Below, piece after piece: positions 8,823 through 17,549 of a DNA stretch of 64,000 nucleotides (its first letter is position 1; every line of letters begins with the position of its first letter). Below the pieces are notes generated by a model, which saw only the letters and a program-made list of their open reading frames with translations, ran no database searches and was not told the DNA's origin. The position numbers and the translations under genes are program-made. The stretch covers positions 1-64,000 of the forward strand of contig NZ_FOJS01000013.1 of the NCBI RefSeq assembly GCF_900111865.1. Direction: 5' to 3'. This DNA comes from Parageobacillus thermantarcticus (GTDB taxonomy: Bacteria; Bacillota; Bacilli; Bacillales; Anoxybacillaceae).

Positions 8823-9776
8823 ATGCAGGTAGAACATAAAAGAGGAAAATTTGTTCAAGCAGATTCCACAACTTTGTTAAGTAATGAGGAAATAAAAATA
8901 CCGTTTCTCCGTAAGATGAGGCCTTATATTATTTTAAGTCCCGCTTTCCTATTAACAATCGGTATTTTAATTCCATTTGGAATGGCTATTTATTATTCTT
9001 TTACAAATTTCTCTTTTAAATACGCTGTTTATAATTGGATTGGATTAGAAAACTATATTTCAATGTTCAAAGATCCAGAGTTTTGGCATAGTGTGAAAGT
9101 AACAATAATGTATGCAGGTTTAGCAACAGTGATAGAAACGGTTTTGGGAGTAATCATTGCGCTGCTACTAAATAGGGAAAGTGTTATCGCTAAATCCTTA
9201 AGGATCGTTCTTATTTTCCCTCTAGTAATTGCTCCGGTTATCGCAACATTAATATGGCAACTTATGACAAATAATTCGGTTGGTATTTTAAGTAAATGGC
9301 TCCGTATGGTGGGTGTTGATAACTTTACATGGGGAGCGGATCCAAAAACGGCCCTTTTTACTGTATTAGTTATTGATGCATGGGTATTTACTCCTTTTGT
9401 TATCTTACTTGTATTAGCTGGACTAAGATCTCTCCCAAAGGCTCCGTTTGAGTCTGCGATGATAGATGGTGGCTCGGCTTGGTTTACATTTAAAAATCTT
9501 ACATTGCCAATGATTATGCCTATGCTATTAATTGCCGTTTTATTTCGTCTAATGGCATCTCTACAAATGTTTGATATTATTTTCGCTTTAACACGTGGGG
9601 GACCTGGGAATACGTTGATGACTTTACCTTTAACTGCTTATACCGAGGCCTTTACGTATAAAGAATTGGGATACTCTCTTCCATATATGTTAATCTTATG
9701 GGCATTTGTTTATTTGATTAGCCATTATATGGTGAAATACTGGTCACACACACAGAAAAAAGCATCCGGGAAATAA
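8823..9776 (+). CDS. ABC sugar permease, first subunit (MalF-like)
   Basis: 317 residues with about six hydrophobic segments after a polar N-terminus. The EAA loop that docks the ATPase is visible as ESAMIDGGSAWFTFKNLTLP (residues near 215-235), and ALTRGGPGNTLMTLPL follows, both typical of the MalF-type CUT1 subunit. It forms the membrane channel with the next gene product. ATG 8823 is preceded by AAGGAGGG at ideal spacing. The gene sits 18 nt before its partner permease. Confidence 0.9.
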   Translation: MQVEHKRGKFVQADSTTLLSNEEIKIPFLRKMRPYIILSPAFLLTIGILIPFGMAIYYSFTNFSFKYAVYNWIGLENYISMFKDPEFWHSVKVTIMYAGLATVIETVLGVIIALLLNRESVIAKSLRIVLIFPLVIAPVIATLIWQLMTNNSVGILSKWLRMVGVDNFTWGADPKTALFTVLVIDAWVFTPFVILLVLAGLRSLPKAPFESAMIDGGSAWFTFKNLTLPMIMPMLLIAVLFRLMASLQMFDIIFALTRGGPGNTLMTLPLTAYTEAFTYKELGYSLPYMLILWAFVYLISHYMVKYWSHTQKKASGK

Positions 9777-9794
9777 ATAGAAAGGGGGATTAAG

Positions 9795-10613
9795 GTGAAA
9801 TCAAATAAGGTAGTGAGCTTGTTAAAAGATTTGGGGCTACTCTTATATGCCATGTTTGCATTATTCCCGTTAGTATGGTTGGTTATTATTTCATTTAAAC
9901 ATGACCGAGAAATGTTTAATACAACATTTATTTTCTCGCCAACGTTAGACAACTATCGTGTCTTATTCTCAAGCGGGGAATTTATCGGGTACTTTGTTGA
10001 TAATTTAATCGTTAGTGTGGGGGCAATCATTTTATCCATCGTTGTCGGTGTTCCTGCAGCATATGCGTTGGCAAGATTTGATTTTAAAGGGAAAGAGTCG
10101 ATTGCATTTACGTTCCTTTCTTTTCGATTTGCACCTGAGATTTTAGTAGTTTTACCGATTTTCCTTATTTACCAAAAAATTGGTTTGTATGATACTTATT
10201 TCGGTTTAATTTGGATTTTCCAAGTTGTATCATTGCCTCTTATGATATGGATTTTAAGAGGCTACTTCGAGGATATTTCTGTAGAAATGGAGCATGCTGC
10301 TCGTCTGGACGGTTATTCATGGTGGCAAGTATTCATAAAGATGATTATCCCGCTTATTAAACCGGGTTTGGTAGCGTCTTCCTTGTTATCATTTATATTT
10401 GTGTGGAATAACTTTACATTTTCTTTATTATTAGCTGGTCAAAAGGTAACAACAACGACGGTGGCAATGCTAAAATATGTCTCCTCTGATACAGTTCACT
10501 ATGGTCAAATGGCCGCTGCTGTTCTTATTTCGTCTTTGCCGATTATCATTCTTGCTTTGGCTATTCAAAAACATCTAGTACGTGGATTGAGTATGGGGGC
10601 TGTTAAAGGTTAA
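9795..10613 (+). CDS. ABC sugar permease, second subunit (MalG-like)
   Basis: 272 residues, GTG start at 9795 with AAAGGGGG upstream. It has the MalG-type layout: short N-terminus, membrane helix, VGVPAAYALARFDFKGK, and the docking EAA loop MEHAARLDGYSWWQVFIKMI with its conserved Gly, ending in a short tail. It pairs with the preceding permease. Only about 19 nt separate it from the ATPase gene that follows, so the importer is one operon. Confidence 0.9.
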   Translation: MKSNKVVSLLKDLGLLLYAMFALFPLVWLVIISFKHDREMFNTTFIFSPTLDNYRVLFSSGEFIGYFVDNLIVSVGAIILSIVVGVPAAYALARFDFKGKESIAFTFLSFRFAPEILVVLPIFLIYQKIGLYDTYFGLIWIFQVVSLPLMIWILRGYFEDISVEMEHAARLDGYSWWQVFIKMIIPLIKPGLVASSLLSFIFVWNNFTFSLLLAGQKVTTTTVAMLKYVSSDTVHYGQMAAAVLISSLPIIILALAIQKHLVRGLSMGAVKG

Positions 10614-10632
10614 ACATGAAGGAGAGATCAAA

Positions 10633-11775
10633 GTGGCTAATGTAAGAGTGGAAGGAATAAAAAAGTCGTTTAAAAAGGAAACGGTATTAAGTGACATTAG
10701 TTTTGAAGTGAAAGATAAAGAATTTTTTGTCATATTCGGCCCTGCAGGTGCAGGAAAAACGACATTATTGAATATTATTGCTGGAATCTATGTTCCCGAT
10801 GAAGGGCATGTGTATTTAAACAATAAGTGTATAGATCATGTCGAGCCTGAAGATCGAAATGTGGCAATGGTTTTCGAAGATTATGCACTTTATCCTCATT
10901 TGACTGTTTTTGATAATATAGCTTCTCCGTTGAGAAGTCCCCGATACAAGCAACCTGAAGAAGTCGTAAAAAGAGAAGTTACCCGTGTGGCAGAAATACT
11001 AAAAATTGACTGGTTGCTTGATAGAAATCCATCAGAATTATCCAATGGTCAACGTCAAAGGGTAGGACTTGGCAGAGCGCTTATTAGAAGTCCAGAAGTG
11101 TTTTTGATGGATGAACCCATTACCCATTTAGATGCTAAACTTAGACACCAAATGAGAGCTGAATTAAAAGATATGCAGCGAAACCTAGATACAACAACAA
11201 TATATGTTACACATGATTACTTAGAAGCATTAAGTTTAGCAGACCGTATTGCTGTTATTAATAAAGGAAAAATCGAACAAATAGGTACTCCTGAAGAAAT
11301 TTATTATAAGCCTGCTAATGAATTTGTTGCAAGCGCGTTCGGGGAACCTGAGATTAATATATTTAATGCAGAAGTAGTTAAAGAAAATACAGAGTTGAAA
11401 TTAAGTATTTTTGGTAGAAAAAAAATCGAAATTCCTAAAAATATACAAAAACTAGTTGCGGAAAAAGAAATTTCGATTGTCCGGGTGGGTATCAGACCAA
11501 AAGATATTAAATATGGATTTATACAAAAGAATGAAAACTGTATTATAGGGAAAGTTTATAGTTTTGAACCTTTAGGAGCAAAAGCGATTCTTACGGTTCA
11601 AGTGCACAATCAGCTAGTCCAACTTTTAGTTCCTTCCGATAGTGAAATTCAACTAAATCAAGAGATTTTTATTGAAATAGATATGGAGAAAACAATATTT
11701 TTTGATAGCGTTGGAAATAACCTTCTGGCTTCTTATTCAAATGTAGAAAGGAAAGGGGTAGCATGGCAGAACTAA
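10633..11775 (+). CDS. ABC importer ATPase 1 (UgpC/MalK-like, variant motifs)
   Basis: 380 residues: a nucleotide-binding domain (1-235) and a C-terminal OB-type regulatory domain. Walker A is GPAGAGKTT, Walker B is VFLMDEP and the H-loop is VTHD. Two motifs are unusual. The Q-loop reads MVFEDYALYPHLTV with Glu in place of the usual Gln, and the signature is LSNGQ rather than LSGGQ. It starts with GTG after AAGGAGAG and overlaps the second ATPase gene by 13 nt. Paired but different ATPases suggest a heterodimer with one altered ATP site, as described for some glycerol/polyol importers; that comparison is from memory. Confidence 0.88.
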   Translation: MANVRVEGIKKSFKKETVLSDISFEVKDKEFFVIFGPAGAGKTTLLNIIAGIYVPDEGHVYLNNKCIDHVEPEDRNVAMVFEDYALYPHLTVFDNIASPLRSPRYKQPEEVVKREVTRVAEILKIDWLLDRNPSELSNGQRQRVGLGRALIRSPEVFLMDEPITHLDAKLRHQMRAELKDMQRNLDTTTIYVTHDYLEALSLADRIAVINKGKIEQIGTPEEIYYKPANEFVASAFGEPEINIFNAEVVKENTELKLSIFGRKKIEIPKNIQKLVAEKEISIVRVGIRPKDIKYGFIQKNENCIIGKVYSFEPLGAKAILTVQVHNQLVQLLVPSDSEIQLNQEIFIEIDMEKTIFFDSVGNNLLASYSNVERKGVAWQN

Positions 11776-12884
11776 TTCTTAAAGATGTATGTAAAATTTA
11801 CTATAAAAACAAAAAGCCAGTCGAAGCAGTTAAATCATTAAATTTAAAATGTAGGGATGGAGAGTTTGTTGCTCTTTTAGGTCCTTCGGGATGTGGAAAG
11901 TCAACAACACTTAGAATGATCGCTGGATTAGAGGACATAACATCAGGAGATATTTATATTGGTGATCGACGGATTAATGATCTCCATCCCAAAGATCGAA
12001 ATATAGGTTTGGCTTTCGAAAACTATGCACTATATCCACCCCTCACTGTTTACGATAATATTGGATTTAACTTAAGGGCTAAGAAAATTCCTGAGAAACA
12101 AATAAAAGAGGAAATTCATAAAATTGCTGAACTACTAGATATTACGGATCTACTTGACATGAAGCCAGCTGCATTATCTGGTGGTCAGAAGCAAAGAGTG
12201 AATATTGCAAGAGCCTTAATCCGGAGACCGGAAGTATTGTTGCTGGATGAGCCGTTATCCCATCTTGACGGAAAAGTTAGACAAAAGATGAGAACAGAGA
12301 TTAAACATCTTCATACGGAAATTAATTGTACTACCATTATTGTGACGCATGACCAGTTAGAGGCAATGGCTCTAGCGGATAGAATTGCTATTATTAACCA
12401 AGGGGTTCTTCAGCAATTTGGTACACCATTAGAAGTTTTTAATAATCCTGTTAATGAGTTTGTGGCTGGTTTTATCGGTGAACCGCCAATGAATATCTTT
12501 AATGTTGTTGCAATTATGGAGAATGGAATTCTACATTTCAAAACAGAAAATTCTCTAATAAAGTTTGTAGTACCTGAAAAATATATTCGTTTTGTAAAAG
12601 AGGGAGAAAAATACAGATTTGGTATAAGACCTACAGATATAACGGTTTGTAGGGAAGATGATTCATATACAGTTAAAACAAAAGTTAGTGTGTTTGAAAA
12701 TTTAGGAGAAGAATGTAGAATTCATATTCGCTTAGATAATGATAATATTTTAAGTGTTGTTTCGAGTGAGATCTTCCATTTCAAGTATGGGGATGAAATT
12801 AAATTAAAGTTTAATCCAGAGAGAATTCATATATTTGACTGCAAAACAGGACAAAGGATTGAAAAAGCACTACAAATGACCTAA
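11763..12884 (+). CDS. ABC importer ATPase 2 (UgpC/MalK-like)
   Basis: 373 residues with Walker A GPSGCGKST, canonical signature LSGGQKQR, Walker B VLLLDEP and H-loop VTHDQ, followed by an OB-type C-terminal domain. Its Q-loop also has Glu (LAFENYALYPPLTV), as in its partner. The start ATG lies inside the end of the first ATPase gene, which favours equal production and a heterodimer. It is the last importer gene; 60 nt separate it from the dehydrogenase. Confidence 0.88.
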   Translation: MAELILKDVCKIYYKNKKPVEAVKSLNLKCRDGEFVALLGPSGCGKSTTLRMIAGLEDITSGDIYIGDRRINDLHPKDRNIGLAFENYALYPPLTVYDNIGFNLRAKKIPEKQIKEEIHKIAELLDITDLLDMKPAALSGGQKQRVNIARALIRRPEVLLLDEPLSHLDGKVRQKMRTEIKHLHTEINCTTIIVTHDQLEAMALADRIAIINQGVLQQFGTPLEVFNNPVNEFVAGFIGEPPMNIFNVVAIMENGILHFKTENSLIKFVVPEKYIRFVKEGEKYRFGIRPTDITVCREDDSYTVKTKVSVFENLGEECRIHIRLDNDNILSVVSSEIFHFKYGDEIKLKFNPERIHIFDCKTGQRIEKALQMT

Positions 12885-12944
12885 TTTTTTGTTTAGGTTG
12901 AATTGTTTTAAAATAAATGCATTTTTAAAGGGAGGAACTTTTCT

Positions 12945-14057
12945 ATGACAACTATTAGTAAAAGTTTAGGTAGAAGTGATAATTTAACTATTCCTGAAAC
13001 AATGAAGGCTGTTGTAGCGTATGCCCCTGGTGATTATAGATATGAAGAGGTGAGAACTCCACAGCTTGAAAATGAATATGAAATTATTGTAAAGGTTGAG
13101 GCTTGCGGCATTTGTGCTGGTGATGTAAAGGCATTTGAAGGAGCTCCTAGCTTCTGGGGAGACGAAACACAGCCAGCGTATATAAAGTCTCCTGTGATCC
13201 CAGGGCATGAATTTATTGGTCGCATAGTGGCGATGGGCAATAAAGTAACAGGCTTTGAAATTGGTGACCGTGTCATTTCCGAGCAAATCGTTCCTTGTTG
13301 GGAATGTCGTTTTTGTAAGAGAGGCCAATACTGGATGTGTGAAAAACATGATTTATATGGCTTCCAAAATAATGTAAATGGCGGTATGGCCGAATATATG
13401 AAATTTACGAAAGAGGCTATTAATTACAAGGTTCCGGAAGATCTTCCTATTGAGAAGGCAATTTTAATTGAACCGTATGCTTGTTCTCTTCATGCAGTCC
13501 AGCGTGCACAAATTCAGCTTGGTGATTTTGTCGTATTAGCGGGAGCTGGTACGCTTGGTTTAGGAATGATAGGAGCGGCAAAGAAATCAGGAGCAGGAAC
13601 TTTAGTCGTTTTAGATTTAATTGATTCCCGATTGGAACTAGCGAAAAAATTCGGAGCAGATATTGTTCTTAATCCTGCAAAGGTTGATGTTGTTGCGGAA
13701 ATCAAAAAAATGACAGATGGATATGGTTGTGATATATATATTGAAGCAACTGGACACCCAAAATCTGTTGAACAAGGATTATCTATGATCCGGAAGCTAG
13801 GTAGATTCGTAGAATTTAGTGTATTCAAAGATCCGGTTACGGTAGATTGGAGTATTATTAGTGATCGAAAAGAATTAGATGTGCTCGGGTCACATTTGGG
13901 TCCTTATTGCTATCCGCTTGTTATCGAGGGAATCGCAAATGGAGATTTTCCTACTGAAGGTGTAGTAACCCATAAGTTACCTTTAGAGGAATTTAAAAAA
14001 GGATTCGACATGGTCAAAAATGGGAAAGATTCTATCAAAGTAATTTTAATTCCATAA
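12945..14057 (+). CDS. eltD: Zinc-dependent alcohol dehydrogenase, erythritol/L-threitol dehydrogenase-like
   Basis: 370 residues of the medium-chain dehydrogenase family. CGICAGDVKAFEG and PGHEFIGRIV hold catalytic-zinc ligands, and CWECRFCKRGQYWMC provides the four-Cys structural zinc. The Rossmann motif is GAGTLGLGMIG. The stretch VISEQIVPCWEC followed by HDLYGF, and VDWSIISDRKELDVLGSHLG near the C-terminus, closely resemble the mycobacterial erythritol/L-threitol dehydrogenase as I remember it. That enzyme oxidises the tetritol to L-erythrulose with NAD. The family call is strong; the substrate call is a recollection-based inference. It closes the importer operon, preceded by AAAGGGAGG and followed by a terminator, so it probably performs the first oxidation of the imported polyol. 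Confidence 0.75.
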   Translation: MTTISKSLGRSDNLTIPETMKAVVAYAPGDYRYEEVRTPQLENEYEIIVKVEACGICAGDVKAFEGAPSFWGDETQPAYIKSPVIPGHEFIGRIVAMGNKVTGFEIGDRVISEQIVPCWECRFCKRGQYWMCEKHDLYGFQNNVNGGMAEYMKFTKEAINYKVPEDLPIEKAILIEPYACSLHAVQRAQIQLGDFVVLAGAGTLGLGMIGAAKKSGAGTLVVLDLIDSRLELAKKFGADIVLNPAKVDVVAEIKKMTDGYGCDIYIEATGHPKSVEQGLSMIRKLGRFVEFSVFKDPVTVDWSIISDRKELDVLGSHLGPYCYPLVIEGIANGDFPTEGVVTHKLPLEEFKKGFDMVKNGKDSIKVILIP

Positions 14058-14116
14058 TTTTTACAGTATTGTTTAGATAATATAGAAAGTAACCTTTATC
14101 ATAATTAAAGATTAAG

Positions 14117-14147
14117 AAGCCAGTCGTTACAAGGGCTGGCTTTGTTT
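14117..14147 (+). terminator. Rho-independent terminator of the polyol operon
   Basis: AAGCCAG (14117-14123) pairs with CTGGCTT (14136-14142), followed by TGTTT. It marks the downstream edge of the island. Confidence 0.75.
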
Positions 14148-14536
14148 ACGAGCATTGCTTTCCTTTTATTTAGACTTTCGAGCTTCGATCGCTAATACTC
14201 CTTTTTAAACGGATGTTTGAGGTTATTAGAGTAAAACTCCAGCTTTATACATAACTAAGTAATATTTAGAACCATTATCTTCTAAAGAATGAACAGATTA
14301 TTCGTGTTGAAAGTTGTGCAGTTTATAGTCCTATATAGTATAGGCATTGTTATCCTTCTTCATTGCATTTTCAAGGTGGTTGTTTTTTATAATAAGTTTG
14401 ATAAAGGGTATTGCAATATGTTTAAAATGTGAAAAATAATATATAGCCATTTTATTTTCACAAAGAAACATTGTACATTTTCCTTCTTTTCTATATGATA
14501 GTGTTGGTACAATGTTAACGAAAGGATGAGAGAAAC
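14148..14536. other. Gap upstream of transketolase
   Basis: Mostly AT-rich sequence. The only supported element is the tkt promoter at 14471-14499. A minus-strand open frame across this region lacks coding signs and is disregarded. Confidence 0.5.
14471..14499 (+). promoter_or_regulatory. Sigma-A promoter for tkt
   Basis: TTGTAC (14471-14476), a 17-nt spacer and TATGAT (14494-14499) lie about 40 nt before the transketolase start, giving a short 5' leader. Confidence 0.6.
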
Positions 14537-16543
14537 ATGGCATATACGATTGAGCAATTAGCGATTACGACGATCCGTACTTTGTCCATCGACGCGATCG
14601 AAAAGGCGAAGTCCGGTCATCCGGGAATGCCGATGGGAGCGGCGCCGATGGCGTATACGCTTTGGACGAAATTTATGAACCACAACCCAAGCAATCCGAA
14701 ATGGTTTAACCGCGACCGCTTCGTGTTATCGGCAGGACACGGATCGATGCTGTTATACAGCTTGCTTCACCTAAGCGGTTACGACGTTTCCATCGAAGAT
14801 ATTAAACAATTTCGCCAATGGGGCAGCAAAACGCCGGGGCATCCGGAGTACGGCCATACACCGGGGGTGGAAGCAACGACTGGCCCGCTCGGCCAAGGCA
14901 TTGCGATGGCCGTTGGAATGGCAATGGCAGAGCGCCATTTAGCAGCTACATATAATAGAGAAAATTTTGAAATTATCAATCACTACACATATGCGATTTG
15001 CGGCGATGGCGACTTAATGGAAGGGGTCGCTTCCGAAGCGGCATCGCTAGCTGGTCATTTAAAGCTTGGCCGCCTTATCGTTCTTTATGATTCGAACGAT
15101 ATTTCGCTTGATGGGGAATTAAATCTTTCCTTCTCAGAAAGCGTCGAACAACGCTTTAAAGCGTACGGCTGGCAATATTTGCGCGTTGAAGATGGGAACA
15201 ATATTGCGGAAATCGCCAAAGCGATCGAAGAAGCGAAAGCGGACACAACCCGCCCGACGCTTATTGAAGTGAAAACGACGATTGGTTATGGTTCGCCAAA
15301 TAAAGCGGGAACGTCTAACGTGCACGGCGCTCCGCTTGGCTCGGAAGAAGCGAAGCTGACGAAAGAAGCGTATAAATGGACGTTTGCGGAAGATTTTTAC
15401 GTCCCGCAAGAAGTGTATGAACACTTCCGCCAAGTGGTAAAAGAAGCGGGCGAGAAAAAAGAAGCGGAATGGAACGAGTTGTTCGCCCAATACGAAAAAG
15501 CGTATCCGGATTTGGCGAAACAATTGAAATTGGCAATGAACGGCGAACTTCCGGAAGGATGGGAAAAAGCGCTTCCGGTATATGAAGAAGGAAAAAGCTT
15601 GGCGACACGCGCATCTTCTGGCGAGGTGCTAAACGCGATTGCTAAAGTCGTTCCGCAGCTGATTGGCGGTTCTGCTGACCTTGCAAGCTCCAATAAAACG
15701 TTAATCAAAGGTGCCGGAAACTTTTTGCCGGGAAGCTATGAAGGCCGCAATATTTGGTTTGGCGTGCGTGAATTCGCGATGGGCGCGGCGTTGAACGGAA
15801 TGGCGTTGCACGGCGGTGTAAAAGTATTCGGCGGCACGTTCTTTGTGTTCTCCGATTATTTGCGCCCTGCCATTCGCCTCGCTGCATTAATGGGATTGCC
15901 AGTAACGTACGTTCTTACACATGACAGCATCGCCGTTGGGGAAGACGGTCCGACGCATGAGCCGATCGAGCAATTGCCGTCGTTGCGCGCGATGCCGAAT
16001 TTGTCGGTCATTCGCCCGGCTGACGCGAATGAAACTGCGGCAGCATGGCGCTTGGCTGTTGAATCGACCGACCAGCCTACCGCATTAGTATTGACGCGGC
16101 AAAATGTCCCAACATTGCCGAATACGGCGGAACGGGCATACGAAGGCGTGAAAAAGGGAGCTTACGTCCTATCTGAAGCGAAAAACGGCGATCCAGAAGC
16201 ATTATTGCTTGCCTCTGGATCTGAGGTAAGCCTTGCGGTGAAGGCGCAGCAAGCATTGGCGGAAGAAGGAATTCACGTTTCTGTCATCAGCATGCCATCA
16301 TGGGATCGCTTTGAAAAACAACCGGATGAGTATAAGCAGCAAGTGCTGCCAAACGCCGTGAAAAAACGTTTAGCGATTGAAATGGCCGCTTCGCTCGGCT
16401 GGGAGCGCTATGTCGGCGACGAAGGCGACATTTTGGCAATTGACCGCTTCGGCGCTTCCGCACCAGGGGAAAAAATTATGGAAGAGTACGGCTTTACAGT
16501 AGAAAACGTAGTAAAACGAGTGAAAGCATTGCTGAAAAAATAA
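14537..16543 (+). CDS. tkt: Transketolase
   Basis: 668 residues, the usual transketolase length. The thiamine diphosphate motif begins at [19 protein letters not shown] near residue 155. The second domain has [16 protein letters not shown]. It moves two-carbon units between pentose-phosphate and glycolytic sugars and consumes or produces erythrose 4-phosphate. The base composition and codon use are clearly GC-richer than the genes before it, marking the return to backbone sequence. In Bacillus subtilis tkt also precedes sirA and yneF, so the position is conserved. AAAGGATGAG precedes ATG 14537. Confidence 0.97.
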   Translation: MAYTIEQLAITTIRTLSIDAIEKAKSGHPGMPMGAAPMAYTLWTKFMNHNPSNPKWFNRDRFVLSAGHGSMLLYSLLHLSGYDVSIEDIKQFRQWGSKTPGHPEYGHTPGVEATTGPLGQGIAMAVGMAMAERHLAATYNRENFEIINHYTYAICGDGDLMEGVASEAASLAGHLKLGRLIVLYDSNDISLDGELNLSFSESVEQRFKAYGWQYLRVEDGNNIAEIAKAIEEAKADTTRPTLIEVKTTIGYGSPNKAGTSNVHGAPLGSEEAKLTKEAYKWTFAEDFYVPQEVYEHFRQVVKEAGEKKEAEWNELFAQYEKAYPDLAKQLKLAMNGELPEGWEKALPVYEEGKSLATRASSGEVLNAIAKVVPQLIGGSADLASSNKTLIKGAGNFLPGSYEGRNIWFGVREFAMGAALNGMALHGGVKVFGGTFFVFSDYLRPAIRLAALMGLPVTYVLTHDSIAVGEDGPTHEPIEQLPSLRAMPNLSVIRPADANETAAAWRLAVESTDQPTALVLTRQNVPTLPNTAERAYEGVKKGAYVLSEAKNGDPEALLLASGSEVSLAVKAQQALAEEGIHVSVISMPSWDRFEKQPDEYKQQVLPNAVKKRLAIEMAASLGWERYVGDEGDILAIDRFGASAPGEKIMEEYGFTVENVVKRVKALLKK

Positions 16544-16547
16544 CGAT

Positions 16548-16585
16548 AAAAAGCTGTCTCCATATGAAGAAGGAGACAGCTTTTT
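16548..16585 (+). terminator. Terminator after tkt
   Basis: AAAAAGCTGTCTCC pairs with GGAGACAGCTTTTT over a 10-nt loop, a 14-bp perfect stem ending in T5. Confidence 0.9.
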
Positions 16586-16698
16586 CATATGGGCCAATCG
16601 ACAAAGTTAGTAAAAATTTTTTTCCGTTAATTGACATATTTTTTTCTCGCTTTTCTCTATAATAAAAATAGTAATAAGGAGGAAATGGGGGATGGGAA

Positions 16699-17136
16699 AT
16701 GGTACGGTATTGGATTTATTTGTTAAACGAAGAGGTGGCGGGCCATTATCGCGATAAAACGGAAAAAATCGTCGAATTATTGCGGGAACACCAATGCGCC
16801 AAAGCGCCGTTTAAGAGCATTTATCGAAAACAAGTGGAGTTTATTACGGAACGCCTCTCTTTTTCAAGGTTAGAATTGGGGCTTAAAGAACATTTTTCGG
16901 GAAACGTCGGGAAAAATTTAGAGCGCAACATGTTCGTACTGCAAAATGAGGCTGGAGATGAAGCACTATTAATTGTGCAAAAGCGCCGCCTTCTTCTCGT
17001 CGCCGACAATCCGTCAGTCACCAATGACATTTGCCAAGCGCTCGCACTGATTTCTCCTTTCTTTTTAGCGGTGGATGCTCATTTTGCCGACTATGGATGG
17101 CTGACTGCTTCGCTTGATGGAAGAAAATTTGCGTAA
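16699..17136 (+). CDS. sirA: Sporulation inhibitor of replication SirA
   Basis: 145 residues in the position of yneE/sirA between tkt and yneF, with the expected length of about 148. The N-terminus MVRYWIYLLNEEVAGHY and the later ELGLKEHFSGNVGKNLE are consistent with SirA. The protein binds domain I of DnaA and stops new replication rounds in cells committed to sporulation. No strong catalytic motif is expected, so the call leans on synteny and size. ATG 16699 is preceded by AAGGAGG some distance upstream and GGGGATGGG nearer. Confidence 0.8.
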   Translation: MVRYWIYLLNEEVAGHYRDKTEKIVELLREHQCAKAPFKSIYRKQVEFITERLSFSRLELGLKEHFSGNVGKNLERNMFVLQNEAGDEALLIVQKRRLLLVADNPSVTNDICQALALISPFFLAVDAHFADYGWLTASLDGRKFA

Positions 17137-17223
17137 ATAGAAGATTTTTGTGAGGAAATATTGTATAATACCACATTGTTTAGTACACTGTTAAATAGAC
17201 AACACGAAGGAGGAAATAGTAGT

Positions 17224-17436
17224 ATGGGGACAACGATTCTCGTTGGCATTCTAGCGCTTATTGCGGGAACGGCGCTAGGATTTTTCATTGCTCGCAAAAC
17301 GATGATGAACTACTTAAAGAAAAACCCGCCAATTAATGAGCAAATGATTCGGATGATGATGATGCAAATGGGAATGACGCCATCCCAGAAAAAAATTAAC
17401 CAAATGATGAAAATGATGAACAATCATCTAAAATAA
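17224..17436 (+). CDS. yneF: Small membrane protein YneF (UPF0154)
   Basis: About 70 residues from ATG 17224, chosen because AAGGAGG lies at proper distance. One N-terminal transmembrane helix ([20 protein letters not shown]) is followed by the family-typical tail with [17 protein letters not shown] and [10 protein letters not shown]. The function is unknown. It follows sirA as in other Bacillaceae and is followed by its own terminator. Confidence 0.9.
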   Translation: MGTTILVGILALIAGTALGFFIARKTMMNYLKKNPPINEQMIRMMMMQMGMTPSQKKINQMMKMMNNHLK

Positions 17437-17445
17437 ACATCGGAC

Positions 17446-17470
17446 AGGCACTCGGACGGAGTGTCTTTTT
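17446..17470 (+). terminator. Terminator after yneF
   Basis: AGGCACTC (17446-17453) pairs with GAGTGTCT (17459-17466), with one G-U wobble, followed by a T-run. Confidence 0.7.
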
Positions 17471-17549
17471 ATTTTAAATAAACTTCCAAAATTTTTTTAT
17501 TTTTGCTACAATAATATAGCGCATTTTACGTGACGATGGGAGAGGTTCG

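Noticed and set aside
14331-14543. 70-residue minus-strand frame before tkt
   Set aside because: It covers the tkt promoter, lacks a ribosome site and resembles no known protein.
15134-15887. Several long minus-strand open frames inside transketolase
   Set aside because: They are shadows of a GC-rich coding sequence, arginine-rich or low complexity, without ribosome sites.
16631-16663. TTGACA and TATAAT before sirA as a promoter
   Set aside because: The spacing is 21 nt, too long for a normal sigma-A promoter.
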